From positions 1 through 64,000 of the forward strand of contig NZ_MSCV01000034.1 in the NCBI RefSeq assembly GCF_002005105.1: a stretch of DNA of 64,000 bases, read 5' to 3'. Positions within the stretch are counted from its first letter, which is position 1. Each line of letters begins with the position of its first letter. The position numbers and the translations under genes are program-made. This document shows, piece by piece, positions 7,754-16,390 of this stretch. The DNA comes from Methylocaldum sp. 14B. Its GTDB lineage: Bacteria > Pseudomonadota > Gammaproteobacteria > Methylococcales > Methylococcaceae. Under the pieces are notes generated by a model. It did not search any database. It saw nothing but the letters and a program-made list of their open reading frames with translations, and was not told the DNA's origin.

Positions 7754-8680
7754 ATGCGGAAACTCTGGCCAGACTCTTCGGACAAGCCTCCGAAAGAGTT
7801 TTACTTTTTGAAGTCCGGAACGATCGTCGATCAATACATGATCGAGCGCCCTTTGGCCGGGGGCGGATTCAGTTCCGTCTACCTGGCGCGCCAGCTGGCC
7901 GACCAGCACCAGGTAGCCATCAAAGAGTACCTGCCGCGCCGCCTGGCGCATCGCACGCCGGAAAATCACGTGGTGCCGAACAGCGAAGAAACTCGCTCGA
8001 TGTTCCTGCGCGGCCGGCGACTGTTTCTTGAAGAAGCCAAAGTTCTCACCAGGTTCAAACATCGCAACATCGTCGAGGTCTTGAACTTCTTTCAGGCCAA
8101 CTCGACGGTCTACCTGGTAATGACCTTCGAATATGGAAAAATCCTGGGCGATTATCTGCTGAAAGAAAAGAAAAACGGTGTGAGCGATCAGTTCCTGCGC
8201 ATGGTGTTTCCGGCGCTCCTCGATGGCCTCAGGACGATCCACCAAAACGGGCTGCTGCACCTCGACATCAAACCGCAGAACATTCTGATCCGTTCGGGCG
8301 GCGATCCTTTGCTGCTGGACTTCGGAGCCTCGCAGCCTTATCCGTACGAGGAAAACACGCGAATCGGCAAAGTCCTGACCAACGGCTTCTCTCCCATCGA
8401 ACAATATCAGGACGACGGCGCCTTAGGCCCGTGGAGCGACATCTACGCCATAGGCGCAACCATGCGGATGTGCTTGGACGGCCTCCCGCCTCCCGCGGCT
8501 CCGATTCGCGCCGAACGCGATAGCCTCATCCCGGCGGTCAAAGCGTTCAAACGCCGCTATCCGCAAAATCTGCTGCAAGCCATCGATTTGGCCATGATCG
8601 TAGATCCCGCGCAACGTCCGCAGTCGATAGAAGAATTCTCGCGGCTCCTCTCCGCGGACAGCCGACCGGCCGAAAGTTGA
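7754..8680 (+). CDS. Hanks-type serine/threonine protein kinase
   Basis: 308-aa single-domain soluble kinase. Glycine-rich loop LAGGGFSSVYLA (about residues 34-45), ATP-anchoring Lys in VAIKEYLP, catalytic loop HLDIKPQNIL, with Leu in place of the usual Arg of HRD, then DFG in LLLDFGA. An APE-like region is GFSPIEQYQ and the conserved SDIYAIGA follows. No membrane helix or sensor domain. It is divergent from yicC across a 163-bp gap. The arginine-less HLD loop suggests activity without activation-loop phosphorylation; this is family inference. Substrate unknown. Confidence 0.9.
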   Translation: MRKLWPDSSDKPPKEFYFLKSGTIVDQYMIERPLAGGGFSSVYLARQLADQHQVAIKEYLPRRLAHRTPENHVVPNSEETRSMFLRGRRLFLEEAKVLTRFKHRNIVEVLNFFQANSTVYLVMTFEYGKILGDYLLKEKKNGVSDQFLRMVFPALLDGLRTIHQNGLLHLDIKPQNILIRSGGDPLLLDFGASQPYPYEENTRIGKVLTNGFSPIEQYQDDGALGPWSDIYAIGATMRMCLDGLPPPAAPIRAERDSLIPAVKAFKRRYPQNLLQAIDLAMIVDPAQRPQSIEEFSRLLSADSRPAES

Positions 8681-8776
8681 ACGGCCGGAGATCGACTCCG
8701 GGTCTCCATCGCTCCACCGTAAGATTCCCCCCCCTTCTTGGCCGCGCCTAAAGGTATTTAACTTTGCGGCAAAGGA

Positions 8777-8803
8777 TTGTTCCTCTGCGGAAGATGGCAT
8801 AAT
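8777..8803 (+). promoter_or_regulatory. Possible sigma70 promoter for rsd
   Basis: TTGTTC and CATAAT separated by 15 bases, ending 40 bases before the chosen rsd start. Spacing is shorter than ideal, so this is tentative. Confidence 0.3.
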
Positions 8804-8843
8804 GTATGCCCGCCTTTCTGGAAAAGAAAAATCAGGAACAGTC

Positions 8844-9284
8844 ATGATGAGTGCGAGCATCAACGAACGCAGGCAAAACACGAATCACATGATCGAGGAG
8901 CTTCTGGAGGAGAGGCGGCAAGTTTGGTCGCTGTACTGCACAATTGCGGGAATGAAGCCCTTTACGGTCGAGCAGCCCCTTCGGACGAAAGTCCAGGAGT
9001 TCTGCCAATTGCTCATCGATTACATATCGCTGGGGCATTTCGGGATTTACCAACGCATCATCGACGGAACCGAACGAAGGCGGAAAGTACTTGAACTGGC
9101 GGAAAACATTTACCCTCGCATCGCCGAAACCACCGATGCGGCGGTGGAGTTCAACGACAAGTACGAAACGCTGATCGGAGACGGGCTCAAAACCCATCTC
9201 GAGGATGATTTGTCCAAGCTCGGCGAGGAATTGGCGATGCGCATCGAACTTGAGGATCAACTGATTTCGAGCATGATCGCCTGA
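8844..9284 (+). CDS. rsd: Rsd/AlgQ anti-sigma70 factor
   Basis: 146 aa from the ATG at 8844, with an AGGA ribosome site 7 bases upstream; an in-frame ATG 42 bases earlier lies within the likely promoter. Family signature FCQLLIDYISLGHFGIYQRI (about residues 56-75) matches Rsd/AlgQ, which binds the sigma70 housekeeping factor and frees core polymerase for alternative sigmas; in Pseudomonas AlgQ affects alginate production. The protein is all-helical and cytoplasmic. It is followed by a Nudix gene 78 bases away in the same orientation. Regulation not visible. Confidence 0.9.
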   Translation: MMSASINERRQNTNHMIEELLEERRQVWSLYCTIAGMKPFTVEQPLRTKVQEFCQLLIDYISLGHFGIYQRIIDGTERRRKVLELAENIYPRIAETTDAAVEFNDKYETLIGDGLKTHLEDDLSKLGEELAMRIELEDQLISSMIA

Positions 9285-9362
9285 TCAATGCACCGCAACG
9301 GGCGGAAGCACTCGTGAACTGGTCGCGACAGTGCCGCCCAAGCCTGAGGCACCATACGGCCG

Positions 9363-9917
9363 ATGAACTATTGCACACACTGCGGAACATCGCTTCGAAC
9401 GGGCATTCCCGAAGGCGATGACCGTCCGCGCCACATCTGCGACTCCTGCGGGACCATCCATTATCAGAACCCCAAGCTGATCGCCGGATGCATTCCTGTG
9501 TGGCAGGACCGGATACTGCTGTGCAAGCGCGCCATCGAACCGCGTCTCGGCTATTGGACACTGCCCGCGGGCTTCATGGAACTCGGCGAAACCTTGCCGG
9601 ACGCCGCCCGCCGCGAAGCTCGCGAGGAAGCGAATATCGAGGTGGAGCTCGACTCGGTGTACACCATTTTCAGCCTTCCCCATATTTCGCAGGTGTACGT
9701 GTTCTTTCGTGCCCACATGCTGGAAGAACGCTACTCGGCCGGCTCGGAAACCTTGGAAGCGCGCCTGTTCAGGGAGGACGAGATCCCCTGGACCGAAATC
9801 TCCTTCGAAACGGTTTATCGCTCGCTGCGTCTATTTTTCGCCGATCGCAAGCAAGGCAGCTATGCATTCAGGCTGGAGACCATCACGCCGGATCAGCGCA
9901 GAATGCGGGGAGGTTAG
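9363..9917 (+). CDS. Nudix hydrolase with N-terminal zinc ribbon
   Basis: 184 aa. The N-terminal zinc ribbon has two CxxC pairs (CTHCG near residues 4-8 and CDSCG near 26-30). The Nudix domain box starts at GFMELGETLPDAARREAREE (about residues 71-90). The usual Gly after EE is replaced (EEANI). The NudC-like zinc ribbon suggests a nucleotide-sugar or dinucleotide diphosphatase, but it lacks the SQPWPFPxS motif of NudC, so the substrate is unassigned. The last three codons and the stop lie inside a 20-bp terminal inverted repeat of an intergenic cassette. Confidence 0.85.
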   Translation: MNYCTHCGTSLRTGIPEGDDRPRHICDSCGTIHYQNPKLIAGCIPVWQDRILLCKRAIEPRLGYWTLPAGFMELGETLPDAARREAREEANIEVELDSVYTIFSLPHISQVYVFFRAHMLEERYSAGSETLEARLFREDEIPWTEISFETVYRSLRLFFADRKQGSYAFRLETITPDQRRMRGG

Positions 9918-10166
9918 AGCGTTTTCCGGTTTGACGCCGCGCCCCAAGGTACGGTAGGTCGACATTCCTTTCCCAATCGCAAACGGTCGCTTTAGAGCGT
10001 TTTTCATGCCGGTGTACGGCTTCGTATCGGGCGGGAAGAACGTAGGTCGGCAATCCTTTGCCGACGAAGTCCTTTGCCGAGCCGATAAGTCGGCGAGGGA
10101 TTGCCGACCTACGCATTTCCCGATCCTCACCGCTAAACGGCGGAGAAAAACGCTCTAACCTCCCCG
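9906..10166. repeat. Inverted-repeat cassette after Nudix gene
   Basis: A perfect 20-bp terminal inverted repeat, CGGGGAGGTTAGAGCGTTTT at 9906-9925 and its complement at 10147-10166, bounds 261 bp. Inside are an inverted pair of REP palindromes, a degraded GTAGGTC copy near 9954 and an internal TTTAGAGCGTTTTT echo at 9991. The left repeat provides the Nudix stop codon. It lies between convergent genes (Nudix and sucD). No target duplication is seen. It may be a MITE-like element or a large REP cluster acting as a terminator. Together with 10188-10259 it fills the 374-bp gap to sucD. Confidence 0.75.
10042..10112. repeat. Inverted pair of GTAG-headed REP palindromes
   Basis: The first unit (10042-10065) is GTAG plus a stem GTCGGCAA/TTGCCGAC-type hairpin with a TCCT loop. 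The second (10089-10112) is the same unit inverted, with GGCGAGGG variation. GTAG immediately 5' of an imperfect palindrome is the known hallmark of REPs processed by RAYT (TnpA-REP) transposases, and inverted pairs are BIMEs. Further copies are at 20718-20742 and 30039-30093. Confidence 0.8.
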
Positions 10167-10187
10167 TTCGTCAACTCAGCGGCGAAC

Positions 10188-10259
10188 GTAGGCCGGGATG
10201 ACGAAGGAATCCCGGCAACCCCGCGACAATGCCGGGTTTCGTTCCTCACCCCAGCCTAC
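10188..10259. repeat. Second REP family, inverted pair
   Basis: GTAGGCCGGGAT, loop, then ATCCCGGC (10188-10216) forms a GTAG-headed hairpin. It is followed by an inverted partner ending in AGCCTACA (10228-10259) with a GCCGGGTTTCGTTCC arm. The stem sequence differs from the neighbouring pair, so two REP subfamilies lie side by side just downstream of sucD. Confidence 0.65.
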
Positions 10260-10291
10260 ATGCTGGGCGCCCTGAAACCGGAGAAGCCTTT

Positions 10292-11167
10292 TCAGGGCTT
10301 CCCTAACAGTGCACTCATCCGTTGCCCCATATCCGTAGGCGTATCGACGACGTCCACGCCCGCAGCCCGCAGGGCCGCCACTTTGCTCGTTCCCGTCCCT
10401 TTGCCGCCGGTGATGATCGCACCGGCATGACCCATGCGTTTTCCGGGCGGCGCAGTGAGACCGGCGATGTAACCGACTACCGGCTTCGTGACATGCGCCT
10501 TGATGTATTCGGCCGCTTCTTCCTCGGCGCTGCCGCCGATTTCGCCGACCAGAATGATGCCCTTGGTCTGATCGTCATTCTGAAACAAAGCCAAAAGATC
10601 GATGAAATCCAAGCCCTTGATGGGATCTCCGCCGATCCCGACGCAGGTGCTCTGACCGAGTCCCGCTTTGGTGGTTTGATGCACGGCTTCGTAAGTCAGG
10701 GTCCCGGATCGGGACACGATGCCCACCGAACCCTTTCGATGAATGAAACCGGGCATGATGCCGATCTTGCACTCGCCCGGCGTAATCACGCCGGGGCAGT
10801 TGGGGCCGATCAATGCGGTGTCGTAATGGGCCAGGGCCGCTTTGACCCGGAGCATGTGCAGCACGGGAATGCCCTCGGTGATGCAGACGATCACTTTTAT
10901 ACCCCCGTCGGCCGCTTCCAGGATGGCATCCGCCGCGAACGGCGGGGGCACGTAAATCATGCTGGCCGTGGCGCCCGTTTCGCGTACCGCCTGCTTGACC
11001 GTGTCGAACACCGGCAAATTCAAATGGGTTTGCCCGCCACGCCCCGGCGTCACGCCGCCGACCAGCCGGGTGCCGTATTCCAGACACTGCTGAGAGTGGA
11101 AAGTGGCCTGCTTGCCGGTAAATCCCTGGCAAATGACCTTGGTGTTCTTGTCGACGAGTATGCTCAT
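10292..11167 (-). CDS. sucD: Succinyl-CoA synthetase alpha subunit
   Basis: 291 aa, normal length. N-terminal CoA-binding Rossmann domain ([16 protein letters not shown]), [12 protein letters not shown], and the phosphohistidine loop [10 protein letters not shown] near residue 246, which carries phosphate during conversion of succinyl-CoA, ADP and Pi to succinate, CoA and ATP in the TCA cycle. It overlaps the end of sucC by 4 bases (ATGA), typical of the operon. Malate-CoA ligase MtkB is the main alternative paralogue; the sequence reads closer to SucD. The sucAB genes are not in this window. Confidence 0.93.
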   Translation of the reverse strand: MSILVDKNTKVICQGFTGKQATFHSQQCLEYGTRLVGGVTPGRGGQTHLNLPVFDTVKQAVRETGATASMIYVPPPFAADAILEAADGGIKVIVCITEGIPVLHMLRVKAALAHYDTALIGPNCPGVITPGECKIGIMPGFIHRKGSVGIVSRSGTLTYEAVHQTTKAGLGQSTCVGIGGDPIKGLDFIDLLALFQNDDQTKGIILVGEIGGSAEEEAAEYIKAHVTKPVVGYIAGLTAPPGKRMGHAGAIITGGKGTGTSKVAALRAAGVDVVDTPTDMGQRMSALLGKP

Positions 11168-12324
11168 TGCGCAGCCTCCACAGCCTTTTTCGCCGCCTCG
11201 TCCAAATCCGACGCGGTTATCAGCGCCAAACCGGACTGCTCGAGCAAGCGCCGGCCCTCCTCGGCATTGGTTCCTTCGAGCCGAATGATCACCGGCACCT
11301 GAACGTGCACCTCTTTGACGGCCGAGATAATGCCTTCGGCGATCAGATTGCAGCGTACGATGCCGCCGAAAATATTCACCAAAACAGCTTTCACCTTCGC
11401 GTCGGACAAAATCAGTTTAAACGCCTCGGCGACTTTCTCCGCCGTGGTTCCGCCGCCCACATCCAGGAAATTGGCCGGCTCTCCCCCGTAAAGCTTGATG
11501 ACGTCCAGCGTCGCCATCGCGAGTCCCGCCCCGTTCACCATACAACCGATATTCCCGTCCAACGTGACATAGCTAAGTCCATGCTGGCGGGCCGCAGACT
11601 CCTTGGGATCCTCTTGGGCCGGATCGCGGAGCTCAGCCAGATCGGTATGGGCGAACAAGGCGTTGTCGTCGATGTTGATCTTGGCGTCCAGCACCAGTAA
11701 CGCACCGTCTTCCGTCACCACCAAGGGATTAATCTCGATTTGGCTCAAATCCTTGTCCAAAAACAGCCGATACATTCCGTTCATGATCTTGGTCAACGCG
11801 TTGACCTGGTCGCCCCGAAGCCCCAGGGCAAAGCCGATTTCCCGGCACTGGTAGGCCTGAAGTCCGGCGGCAGGATCGACCGTCAGACTCAGAATTTTCT
11901 CGGGGTGCTGCGCAGCCACCTCTTCGATATCCATTCCGCCGGCGCTGGACGCCAAAAACAGCACCCTGGCGCTGGATCTGTCCACCACCGCGCTCAGGTA
12001 AAGCTCCCGCGCAATCGGGCGGACTTCCTCGACCAGCACGGCATTCACGGGCAACCCGGCGCTGCCCGTCTGAGCGGTAACCAGACGCGACCCCAGCAAT
12101 TGACCCGCCGAGGCCCCGACCGCATCGACGCTGCCGACCAGCTTGACGCCGCCCGCCTTGCCTCGCCCGCCGGCATGCACCTGGGCCTTCACCACCCACT
12201 GCCCGCCGCCCAAGGCGGTCGCAGCTTCGACCGCCTCTCGCTCCGAAAATGCCGGGGTGCCGCGGGGGACCGGCAAGCCGTAGGACGAAAACAAATGCTT
12301 CGCCTGATATTCATGTAGGTTCAT
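11164..12324 (-). CDS. sucC: Succinyl-CoA synthetase beta subunit, ADP-forming
   Basis: 386 aa, the standard SucC length. It starts [12 protein letters not shown] and has an ATP-grasp domain (about 1-235) with [17 protein letters not shown] and IEINPLVV, then a flavodoxin-like CoA ligase domain with [20 protein letters not shown] and NIFGGIVRC. The C-terminal features (NIFGGIVRC, not the MtkA-type variant) favour succinate over malate as substrate. It leads the sucCD operon and is divergent from pilS across 248 bp, where promoters for both must lie; no clear element was identified. Confidence 0.93.
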   Translation of the reverse strand: MNLHEYQAKHLFSSYGLPVPRGTPAFSEREAVEAATALGGGQWVVKAQVHAGGRGKAGGVKLVGSVDAVGASAGQLLGSRLVTAQTGSAGLPVNAVLVEEVRPIARELYLSAVVDRSSARVLFLASSAGGMDIEEVAAQHPEKILSLTVDPAAGLQAYQCREIGFALGLRGDQVNALTKIMNGMYRLFLDKDLSQIEINPLVVTEDGALLVLDAKINIDDNALFAHTDLAELRDPAQEDPKESAARQHGLSYVTLDGNIGCMVNGAGLAMATLDVIKLYGGEPANFLDVGGGTTAEKVAEAFKLILSDAKVKAVLVNIFGGIVRCNLIAEGIISAVKEVHVQVPVIIRLEGTNAEEGRRLLEQSGLALITASDLDEAAKKAVEAAQ

Positions 12325-12572
12325 TGGATACTCCGTTTAGCTCTCGCGCCGGGCATCAATCCTCAAATCGATGCTACTCTTAATGTCTACGGCTATTCTA
12401 ATAGACCCGCTCCGAAACCGCACCGCAGCCATGTCGCAATGCCACGCACCGACCCCGAACTCGGGCGAGTCTCCGCTCCCCGTGAAACGAGGGAGCGCAA
12501 GGTACCTGCAAACGGTTTTGCGGTGAACGACCCGGCACGAGGCTCTACGGCGCTCAACAGCTGCTACGGACA

Positions 12573-14192
12573 ATGGACTTCGACAACAAGCAAATATCGC
12601 CCTGTCCGTTCTCCAAACATTACCGCATTCCTGAAAACCAAGCCTGGCAGTCGCTAACGGTTTATCTTCTATACCGTCTGACGCTGGGTAGCGTTTTGGT
12701 GTTCCTGTTTTTTTTGGGTGCGCTGCCGTCGTCGCTGGGTAAACACGACCCCGTGCTTTATGCAGCAGCCAGCAGCATCTATCTAGGATCTATTTTTTTC
12801 TCGGCTATTCCTCTGCTCCTGCGCCGCCCCGCCTTCCCGCTTCAAGCACAGCTGCACGTGCTCGCCGATCTAGTCTTGATCCCCAGTATCATGCACGCTT
12901 CGGGAGGCGTGGAGACCGGCGTCGGCGTATTGCTGGCTTTGTCGGTGGCGGCTGGCGGCATCCTGACCGGCGGTCGCTGCGCTTTGCTGCTGGCGGCGCT
13001 GGCCAGCGTGGCAGTCCTGGGAGAAGAAGTTTACGCCGATCTCTCCGGAGCGTTCGAAGCGGCCTACACTTACGCCGGCATGCTCGGGGCCTCGTTCTTC
13101 GGCATCGCGATTCTCGCCCTGGTGCTGGCGAGACGCGCGGAGCAGAGCGAAGCGATCGCGGCGCAACGCGGCGTCGACCTGGCCAATCTTCAGCAGCTCA
13201 ACGAATTCATCATCCGCCACCTGCAGTCGGGTATTCTCGTCATCGATGAGCAGCATCATATTTGGATGATGAACGATTCGGCCGCTCGGCTTCTCGGCAT
13301 CTCTTCGACCGCCCGGTCCTTGGAAACCGCCTGTCCGGAGTTGGCCGAGCTGTTTTGGGATTGGCTGGACGATCCGATCCCCGGCACGGTGGGTCTCGGT
13401 TCTCGGGCAGGACAACCCTTGCAAGTTCGCTTCACCCGCTTAGGGCCTACATGGCCTCCGATTTACATGGCATTCCTGGAAGACAATGCCCTGTACAATC
13501 AGCGGGTACAGCAAAGCAAGCTGGCTTCGCTCGGCCGCCTCACCGCCAGCATCGCTCACGAGATTCGCAACCCCTTGACCGCCATCAGCCATGCCGCTCA
13601 GCTTCTGGCCGAGTGCTCGTCGCTGCAATCTCAAGACCGGCGCCTGATACAGATCGTTCTCGACCATACCGCACGGGTTAACATCGTCATCGAGAATGTG
13701 CTTCAAATCTCGCGACGAGGCCAATCGAAGCGAGAAATACTTCCCTTGGCGTCTAGTTTGAAAAAGTTTCTGCGCGACTACCGAATGGCGCAGGGAATAC
13801 ATGAAAAAGCCTTTCAACTCGATATCAAGATCGGCGATGCGCTGGTCACGGTCGACCCCAGCCATCTCAAACAGATTCTTGAAAATCTTTTTTCGAACGC
13901 GCTGAAATACGGCGAGCCGCAACGCGGGGCCATCCGGGTGCGCGTAAGGCGCCAACGGGGCGAACCATGCGTCGAAATCATCGATCATGCAGCGCCCATC
14001 GATAGTCAGACCGTTCAGCAAATGTTCGAGCCATTCTTCACCACCTCCGCCAGCGGCACCGGACTCGGGCTTTATATCGCGCGCGAGCTGGCGGAACTCA
14101 ACCAGGCTAAACTGGAATATGAACCTGTCGCCGGCGGCGGTTGCTTCCGGCTCCGTTTGGCCGACGCAGAAAAAACCACAATCGAATTATGA
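12573..14192 (+). CDS. pilS: PilS-type sensor histidine kinase
   Basis: 539 aa. Six predicted membrane helices (about residues 28-190) are followed by a PAS-like domain (about 205-310) and HisKA with SIAHEIRNPLTAI, phospho-His near residue 329. The HATPase_c domain has ENLFSNALKYGE and SGTGLGLYIAREL. This arrangement and the overlapping response-regulator gene match PilS, which senses pilin in the inner membrane and controls type IV pilus transcription through PilR. No pilin gene is visible here. Start ATG at 12573 follows ACGGA. Stop overlaps the pilR start (ATGA). Confidence 0.88.
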   Translation: MDFDNKQISPCPFSKHYRIPENQAWQSLTVYLLYRLTLGSVLVFLFFLGALPSSLGKHDPVLYAAASSIYLGSIFFSAIPLLLRRPAFPLQAQLHVLADLVLIPSIMHASGGVETGVGVLLALSVAAGGILTGGRCALLLAALASVAVLGEEVYADLSGAFEAAYTYAGMLGASFFGIAILALVLARRAEQSEAIAAQRGVDLANLQQLNEFIIRHLQSGILVIDEQHHIWMMNDSAARLLGISSTARSLETACPELAELFWDWLDDPIPGTVGLGSRAGQPLQVRFTRLGPTWPPIYMAFLEDNALYNQRVQQSKLASLGRLTASIAHEIRNPLTAISHAAQLLAECSSLQSQDRRLIQIVLDHTARVNIVIENVLQISRRGQSKREILPLASSLKKFLRDYRMAQGIHEKAFQLDIKIGDALVTVDPSHLKQILENLFSNALKYGEPQRGAIRVRVRRQRGEPCVEIIDHAAPIDSQTVQQMFEPFFTTSASGTGLGLYIARELAELNQAKLEYEPVAGGGCFRLRLADAEKTTIEL

Positions 14193-15619
14193 ACAGACCG
14201 TCCGCCCTGGTCGTCGATGACGAGCCCGCCATCCGCGAATTGCTGGAGATCACGCTCGAGCGCATGGATATCGACGTGCAATCGGCCGGCGCATTGCGGC
14301 AGGCCCGAGAACTCCTGCAGAACCGGCATTTCGATCTTTGCCTGACCGACATGCGTCTGCCCGACGGCGACGGCTTGGACCTGGTGGAATACATCCAGCT
14401 CAACCTTCCGGCACTGCCGGTGGCGGTCATCACCGCGCATGGCAATATGGAGTCGGCCATTCGCGCCTTGAAGAACGGCGCCTTCGACTTCGTCTCCAAG
14501 CCGCTGGATCTGCACATTCTTAGGAACCTCGTGAACACGGCGCTCAAGCTCGGTCAGCAAGAAGGCAGGGACCGCCGCTCCCGCCATATATTGCTCGGCG
14601 ATTCGCAAGCGATGCGCGAAATCCGCTCCAAAATCACCAAGCTGGCACGCAATCAGGCGCCTATATTCATCAGCGGCGAATCGGGGACGGGTAAGGAATT
14701 GGTTGCGAGACTGATCCATGCCATGAGTCCGCGGTCCGAAAAGCCGTTCGTCGCGGTGAACTGCGGTGCGATACCGCACGACCTGATGGAAAGCGAATTT
14801 TTCGGCCACAGAAAAGGCAGCTTTACAGGAGCGGTCGGGGACAAGCAGGGCTTATTTCAAGCGGCTCACGGCGGCACGCTGTTTCTGGACGAAGTCGCCG
14901 ACCTGCCGCTGTCGTTGCAGGTCAAATTGCTGCGCGCGATTCAGGAAAAATCGATTCGACCGCTGGGCGAACCTCGGGAAATTCCGGTAGACGTACGTAT
15001 CGTCAGCGCAACTCACAAGAATCTCGCGGAGATGGTCCGAAACGGCGATTTCCGGCAGGATCTTTTTTACCGCATCAACGTGATCGAGATGCATGTTCCG
15101 CCCTTGCGCGAGCGCCGCAGCGATATTCCGGCCTTGATCGACCACATACTCGCAAAACTCACCTCCCCCGGAGATACCAAGGCCGAACTGAGCGCCGAAG
15201 CCTTGACCGCACTTATGAGCTATCCGTTTCCGGGCAACGTACGGGAGCTCGAAAATATTCTGGAACGGGCCGTCGCACTCTGCGACGGGCATCGCATTCT
15301 GGTCGAGGACTTGAACCTTCCGGAAGGGTCATCCGGGCGCTCCCCGGATGATCGTTTGCGATTGGAAGGGTCATCCTGGCGCTCCCTGGATGACCGTTTG
15401 CGATTGGAGATGATCGAAACGGCTTTTCCGACTGCGTCGGAGGAGAACCCCGTGAGGGAACACGGTCTGTCGCTGGAAAGCTATATGGACGAGATCGAAA
15501 AGCAGGCGATCATCAAGGCTCTCGAAAAAAACCGTTGGAACCGGACCGCGGCGGCGAAGCAGTTGGGCATCACGTTCCGCGCACTGCGCTATAAGTTGAA
15601 AAAGCTGGGACTGGACTGA
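14189..15619 (+). CDS. pilR: PilR-type sigma54 response regulator
   Basis: 476 aa from the ATG overlapping the pilS stop. Receiver domain with phosphoacceptor Asp about residue 54 (LTDMRLPDGDG). AAA+ domain has Walker A GESGTGKE, the sigma54-contacting loop as GSFTGA, and Walker B GGTLFLDEVADL. A Fis-type helix-turn-helix ends the protein (RWNRTAAAKQLGITFRALRY). The linker between AAA+ and Fis domains carries a 14-residue tandem repeat (about residues 379-406) not usual in PilR. It activates sigma54 promoters, classically pilA; targets in this organism are not visible. Confidence 0.9.
   Translation: MNRPSALVVDDEPAIRELLEITLERMDIDVQSAGALRQARELLQNRHFDLCLTDMRLPDGDGLDLVEYIQLNLPALPVAVITAHGNMESAIRALKNGAFDFVSKPLDLHILRNLVNTALKLGQQEGRDRRSRHILLGDSQAMREIRSKITKLARNQAPIFISGESGTGKELVARLIHAMSPRSEKPFVAVNCGAIPHDLMESEFFGHRKGSFTGAVGDKQGLFQAAHGGTLFLDEVADLPLSLQVKLLRAIQEKSIRPLGEPREIPVDVRIVSATHKNLAEMVRNGDFRQDLFYRINVIEMHVPPLRERRSDIPALIDHILAKLTSPGDTKAELSAEALTALMSYPFPGNVRELENILERAVALCDGHRILVEDLNLPEGSSGRSPDDRLRLEGSSWRSLDDRLRLEMIETAFPTASEENPVREHGLSLESYMDEIEKQAIIKALEKNRWNRTAAAKQLGITFRALRYKLKKLGLD
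15322..15405 (+). repeat. 42-bp in-frame tandem duplication in pilR
   Basis: Two 42-base units (15322-15363 and 15364-15405) differ at three bases. Each contains a hairpin-forming TCATCC...GGATGA dyad. They encode EGSSGRSPDDRLRL then EGSSWRSLDDRLRL. The length keeps frame and falls in the interdomain linker. Confidence 0.85.
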
Positions 15620-15730
15620 GCAAATGCGGAAAACCGGTGAGGATGGACGGCCGAGATACACAACGGAGGCGAGTCAGCCGTCGCCCTGAACTAAAAAAAT
15701 CTAAAGGGCTTACTCCATCGCCCAACGCCG

Positions 15731-16135
15731 TCAAGCCCGATATTTATCCAGAGTCTTGAGCTTATCCAGAGCGTCCTTGATCTTCCCGGCAACCGCGTCG
15801 TTCAGCTCCGTAGGCTTATAGACTCGATCCAGCAATCCTTCCGCGACCAGGGCTTCTTTGACCCATTTCTTGGCGAAACGATAATTTGTCGGCACTGGAG
15901 AGACTTCGCCCGTAGCCGGATTGCGCAACTGTCCGCCGCGCTCGGTTTGCGCGGCCTCTTCCTCGGCGGGCGCGGCCGTTTCGGCGACAGCAGGCGCGCC
16001 GGCGGCTTCCTCGGCTTTCGTTTCGGGCGCCGCTACCGGGGTTGGCGTGCTATCCGCGCGAGACACGGTCTTGAATACCTCGTAGATCACAAATACGACG
16101 AAGATCACCGTCAGACCGACCAGCAATTGCATCAT
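15731..16135 (-). CDS. Small single-pass membrane protein
   Basis: 134 aa from the ATG at 16135, with a strong ribosome site (GGAGGA); a longer reading upstream is ignored. One N-terminal membrane helix (about residues 3-21), then an Ala/Pro/Glu-rich linker (30-65) and a conserved-looking basic/acidic C-terminal domain (80-134) with NYRFAKKWVKEALVAEGLLD. The topology suggests an inner-membrane anchor with a periplasmic or cytoplasmic helical domain. I do not recognise the family. It stands alone between pilR (convergent) and msbA (same strand, 255 bp upstream). Confidence 0.7.
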   Translation of the reverse strand: MMQLLVGLTVIFVVFVIYEVFKTVSRADSTPTPVAAPETKAEEAAGAPAVAETAAPAEEEAAQTERGGQLRNPATGEVSPVPTNYRFAKKWVKEALVAEGLLDRVYKPTELNDAVAGKIKDALDKLKTLDKYRA

Positions 16136-16264
16136 GATCTTTCTCCTCCTCTTCTTGTAGTTTCTATCGACTCGCCAGCCGCCGCCTGAAGTTCCGAGCG
16201 TCACCGCGGTTGCGTGCGAGCCGACACACCATAGGCCGAAACGAATAAAACCGCAATATCTCTC

Positions 16265-16278
16265 TTGACTTTAGTCAA
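16265..16278. promoter_or_regulatory. Palindrome TTGACTTTAGTCAA upstream of small membrane gene
   Basis: Two 6-base inverted arms around a TT centre, 130 bases upstream of the 16135 start. The minus-strand TTGACT could double as a -35 box, though no well-spaced -10 follows. It may be an operator; unsupported beyond symmetry. The rest of the 255-bp gap shows nothing else. Confidence 0.25.
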
Positions 16279-16390
16279 CAATTTGCGCAAGAAATCCCCG
16301 AAACTCGCATTTTTTGTAAACGCCGATTTTGCCGCTAGCCGGTTCGTCCCGAACTTCTCGAAGGGCCTCGAGGGCTTGCCGGGACAGCTT

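Noticed and set aside
10292-12324. Malate-CoA ligase (mtkAB) instead of succinyl-CoA synthetase
   Set aside because: NIFGGIVRC and the SucD-type N-terminus match succinyl-CoA synthetase better, and no serine-cycle gene is nearby.
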